In this document: positions 5,013 through 5,689 of the stretch, piece after piece
Position numbering within the stretch: position 1 is the stretch's first letter
How the letters are laid out: each line of letters opens with the position of its first letter
The notes under the pieces: model-generated
The model's database searches: none
The model's input: only the letters and a program-made list of their open reading frames with translations
What the model was told of the DNA's origin: nothing
Made by a program: the position numbers and the translations under genes
Origin: Spirochaetaceae bacterium
GTDB lineage: Bacteria; Spirochaetota; Spirochaetia; Treponematales; Breznakiellaceae
Length of the DNA: 5,689 nt
NCBI GenBank assembly: GCA_031265535.1
Contig: JAISCO010000350.1
Location: forward strand, 1 to 5,689
Reading direction: 5' to 3'

Positions 5013-5042
5013 TTGACAGATGCCAATTGAATCATATATGAT
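5013..5042 (+). promoter_or_regulatory. Promoter of the divergent early operon
   Basis: A perfect TTGACA (5013-5018) is followed after 18 bases by TATGAT (5037-5042), five of six matches to the -10 consensus. TATATG at 5035-5040 with a 16-base spacer is an alternative. It should drive the 57-codon gene and the lipoprotein gene. Another TTGACA at 4962-4967 has no well-placed -10 partner. A clear promoter for the repressor on the minus strand could not be picked out. Confidence 0.7.
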
Positions 5043-5054
5043 GCTAAAAGCATC
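5019..5054. promoter_or_regulatory. Palindromic operator cluster over the early promoter
   Basis: The sequence atcatatatgat (5031-5042) is a perfect 12-bp palindrome covering the -10 box. Next to it, gatgct (5040-5045) and agcatc (5049-5054) form a second dyad at the expected transcription start. A third gatgc half-site lies in the spacer at 5019-5023. A dimer bound here would block the polymerase. The repressor encoded by the divergent gene is the obvious candidate to bind, by position. Confidence 0.55.
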
Positions 5055-5074
5055 TATCTATAAGGGTAAAGGGT

Positions 5075-5248
5075 ATGGAAAAGGAAAGCAATAAGTTAGG
5101 AATAATCAGTGAAATATATGACCGATTTACGGAAAAAAACAAAGAAAAACTGGTTAAAACCGCCTTACATCTTTTGGAAGTTCAAAAGGAAGATGCGGAA
5201 ATGATTGCCGATGTTTCATCTTCTCAAAATGACGGCAAAAAAAGTTAA
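5075..5248 (+). CDS. Small 57-residue early protein, possibly related to the repressor's C-terminal helix
   Basis: The ATG at 5075 follows taaggg at 5061-5066 with an eight-base gap, downstream of a strong promoter. The 57 codons give a charged, helical, cytosolic peptide with no signal and no DNA-binding motif. Its centre, IYDRFTEKNKEKLVKTALHLLEVQKED (15-40), resembles the C-terminal oligomerisation segment seen in many XRE repressors. It also loosely parallels LYKIFNELN and KELLKVQNQQE of the divergent repressor. I infer it could pair with the repressor and weaken it, as an antirepressor or modulator, but the resemblance is short. The lipoprotein gene follows 16 bases later, likely in one transcript. 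As the first gene opposite a repressor, its position corresponds to the early-control gene of temperate elements. Confidence 0.65.
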   Translation: MEKESNKLGIISEIYDRFTEKNKEKLVKTALHLLEVQKEDAEMIADVSSSQNDGKKS

Positions 5249-5264
5249 TATAAAGGAGTTTGAA

Positions 5265-5689
5265 ATGAAAAAGTTTGTCGGTATTTTGCTTTTAATCTGT
5301 TTGGTCTTTGTTGGTTGTCCTGTTGTTACACAAGATGATACTGCCGCTATCCCAACTACCCCAGTTGAACCAACTGATCCCGCTTTTTGGTTTATAGAAA
5401 TTTACGAAAAGTTAATAGAAAGAGTTGGTGTTGTATCCAGTGATGGATACCCAGATATAACCGACCCAAGTGGAATAGATATGGCACAAATAGTAAATAC
5501 ACAATATGTATGTAATGCGATAAACGCAAAATGGGAAACCAGTTATACCCCTGTAAGCGGAACCGCCACACAAGCGGCAAATTGCGAATACTTGTTAAAA
5601 CTGATTGACAAGGCGAATAGTAATAAAACTACTTTCGGTAGTGGTAGTTACGCTACTACACAAGCGGTTGATAGGACGGCGGTTGATAG
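5265..5689 (+). CDS. Putative lipoprotein, C-terminus beyond window
   Basis: At least 141 residues are open to the last base. The start at 5265 follows aaaggag at 5252-5258 with a six-base gap. The N-terminus is a lipoprotein signal peptide: MKK, then a hydrophobic core (FVGILLLICLVFVG), then Cys18 as the acylation site (FVGC). The relaxed lipobox is of a kind tolerated in spirochaetes. A Thr/Pro-rich linker (about 22-38) leads to a mature domain starting FWFIEIYEKLIERVG. Two further cysteines in the mature part (Cys83 and Cys107) could form a disulfide. The mature protein would be anchored to a membrane facing the periplasm or the outside. I recognise no family. As cargo directly behind the element's early gene, it may be a surface-altering or exclusion lipoprotein, which is speculation. 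Confidence 0.7.
   Translation, partial: MKKFVGILLLICLVFVGCPVVTQDDTAAIPTTPVEPTDPAFWFIEIYEKLIERVGVVSSDGYPDITDPSGIDMAQIVNTQYVCNAINAKWETSYTPVSGTATQAANCEYLLKLIDKANSNKTTFGSGSYATTQAVDRTAVD

Larger units (their letters stand above)
4292..5689. mobile_element. Left end of an integrated element (prophage- or ICE-like), open at window end
   Basis: The element is inferred to begin at the RNA-gene fragment (4292-4311) and to run past the window. Inside it are inverted repeats near the junction, a phage-type repressor on the minus strand, a divergent promoter with palindromic operators, a tiny early gene and a lipoprotein gene. Base composition is lower in GC than the AAA+ gene to its left. No integrase, capsid, tail or conjugation gene is within view, so prophage, conjugative element and satellite cannot be told apart. 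The AAA+ gene at 2500-4230 lies outside, on the flank. Confidence 0.55.

Noticed and set aside
5392..5580. Minus-strand frame of 62 codons within the lipoprotein gene
   Set aside because: The plus-strand gene has a ribosome site, a lipoprotein signal and an operon context. The antisense frame has none of these.

Overview
The window most resembles an accessory stretch of a spirochaete chromosome, probably a gut-type Treponema. This rests on the style of the truncated MAQRLDW protein at the left end, which recalls from memory a family common in termite-gut treponemes, and on a spirochaete-like lipobox in the last gene. It is not proven from the sequence. Base composition changes abruptly between blocks: 36 G/C in 60 bases at 241-300, 16 in 60 at 661-720, 36 in 60 at 3781-3840 and 21 in 60 at 5041-5100. 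The window therefore looks like a mosaic of transferred pieces.

Left block (1-1150). A GC-rich hypothetical gene (79-525) loses its own C-terminus at a 21-bp sequence (476-496). That sequence recurs as an imperfect inverted copy at 992-1012. Between the copies lies an AT-rich insert with one orphan gene of 123 residues (608-979). A 30-nt near-perfect palindrome follows at 1019-1048. The whole looks like a single-gene cassette dropped into an older gene.

Middle block (1153-4230). On the minus strand is a dipeptide/oligopeptide-type ABC transporter ATPase (1153-1980). It carries an odd Arg/Gly/Pro-rich insertion that coincides with a DNA palindrome, and it is preceded by a possible 16-codon ORF whose stop overlaps its start (ATGA). 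Divergently, a strong promoter (2138-2166) drives a roughly 330-nt leader containing a 20-codon ORF with an excellent ribosome site and several hairpins. The leader runs into a 576-residue AAA+ ATPase (2500-4230) with an N-terminal winged-helix-like region and a Walker B motif reading NEAD.

Right block (4231-5689). Positions 4292-4311, read on the minus strand, are exactly the 3' fifth of a tRNA-like molecule: T-loop, T-stem strand, acceptor strand with U70 and discriminator A, most likely from tmRNA (ssrA) or else tRNA-Ala. The rest of the RNA gene is absent. This is the signature of an attachment-site duplicate left by an element integrated into the 3' end of that RNA gene, with the element lying to the right. 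Inside the junction come two small inverted repeats (4311-4353), a minus-strand terminator (4427-4463), repeats (4482-4556), and then a phage-like control region. That region has an XRE repressor (4554-4952, minus), a divergent promoter with nested palindromic operators (5013-5054), a 57-codon protein whose sequence recalls the repressor's own C-terminal helix (5075-5248), and a lipoprotein gene open to the window end (5265-5689). No integrase is visible; it would be expected further right. The 4231-4553 interval holds only these sites and no credible gene.
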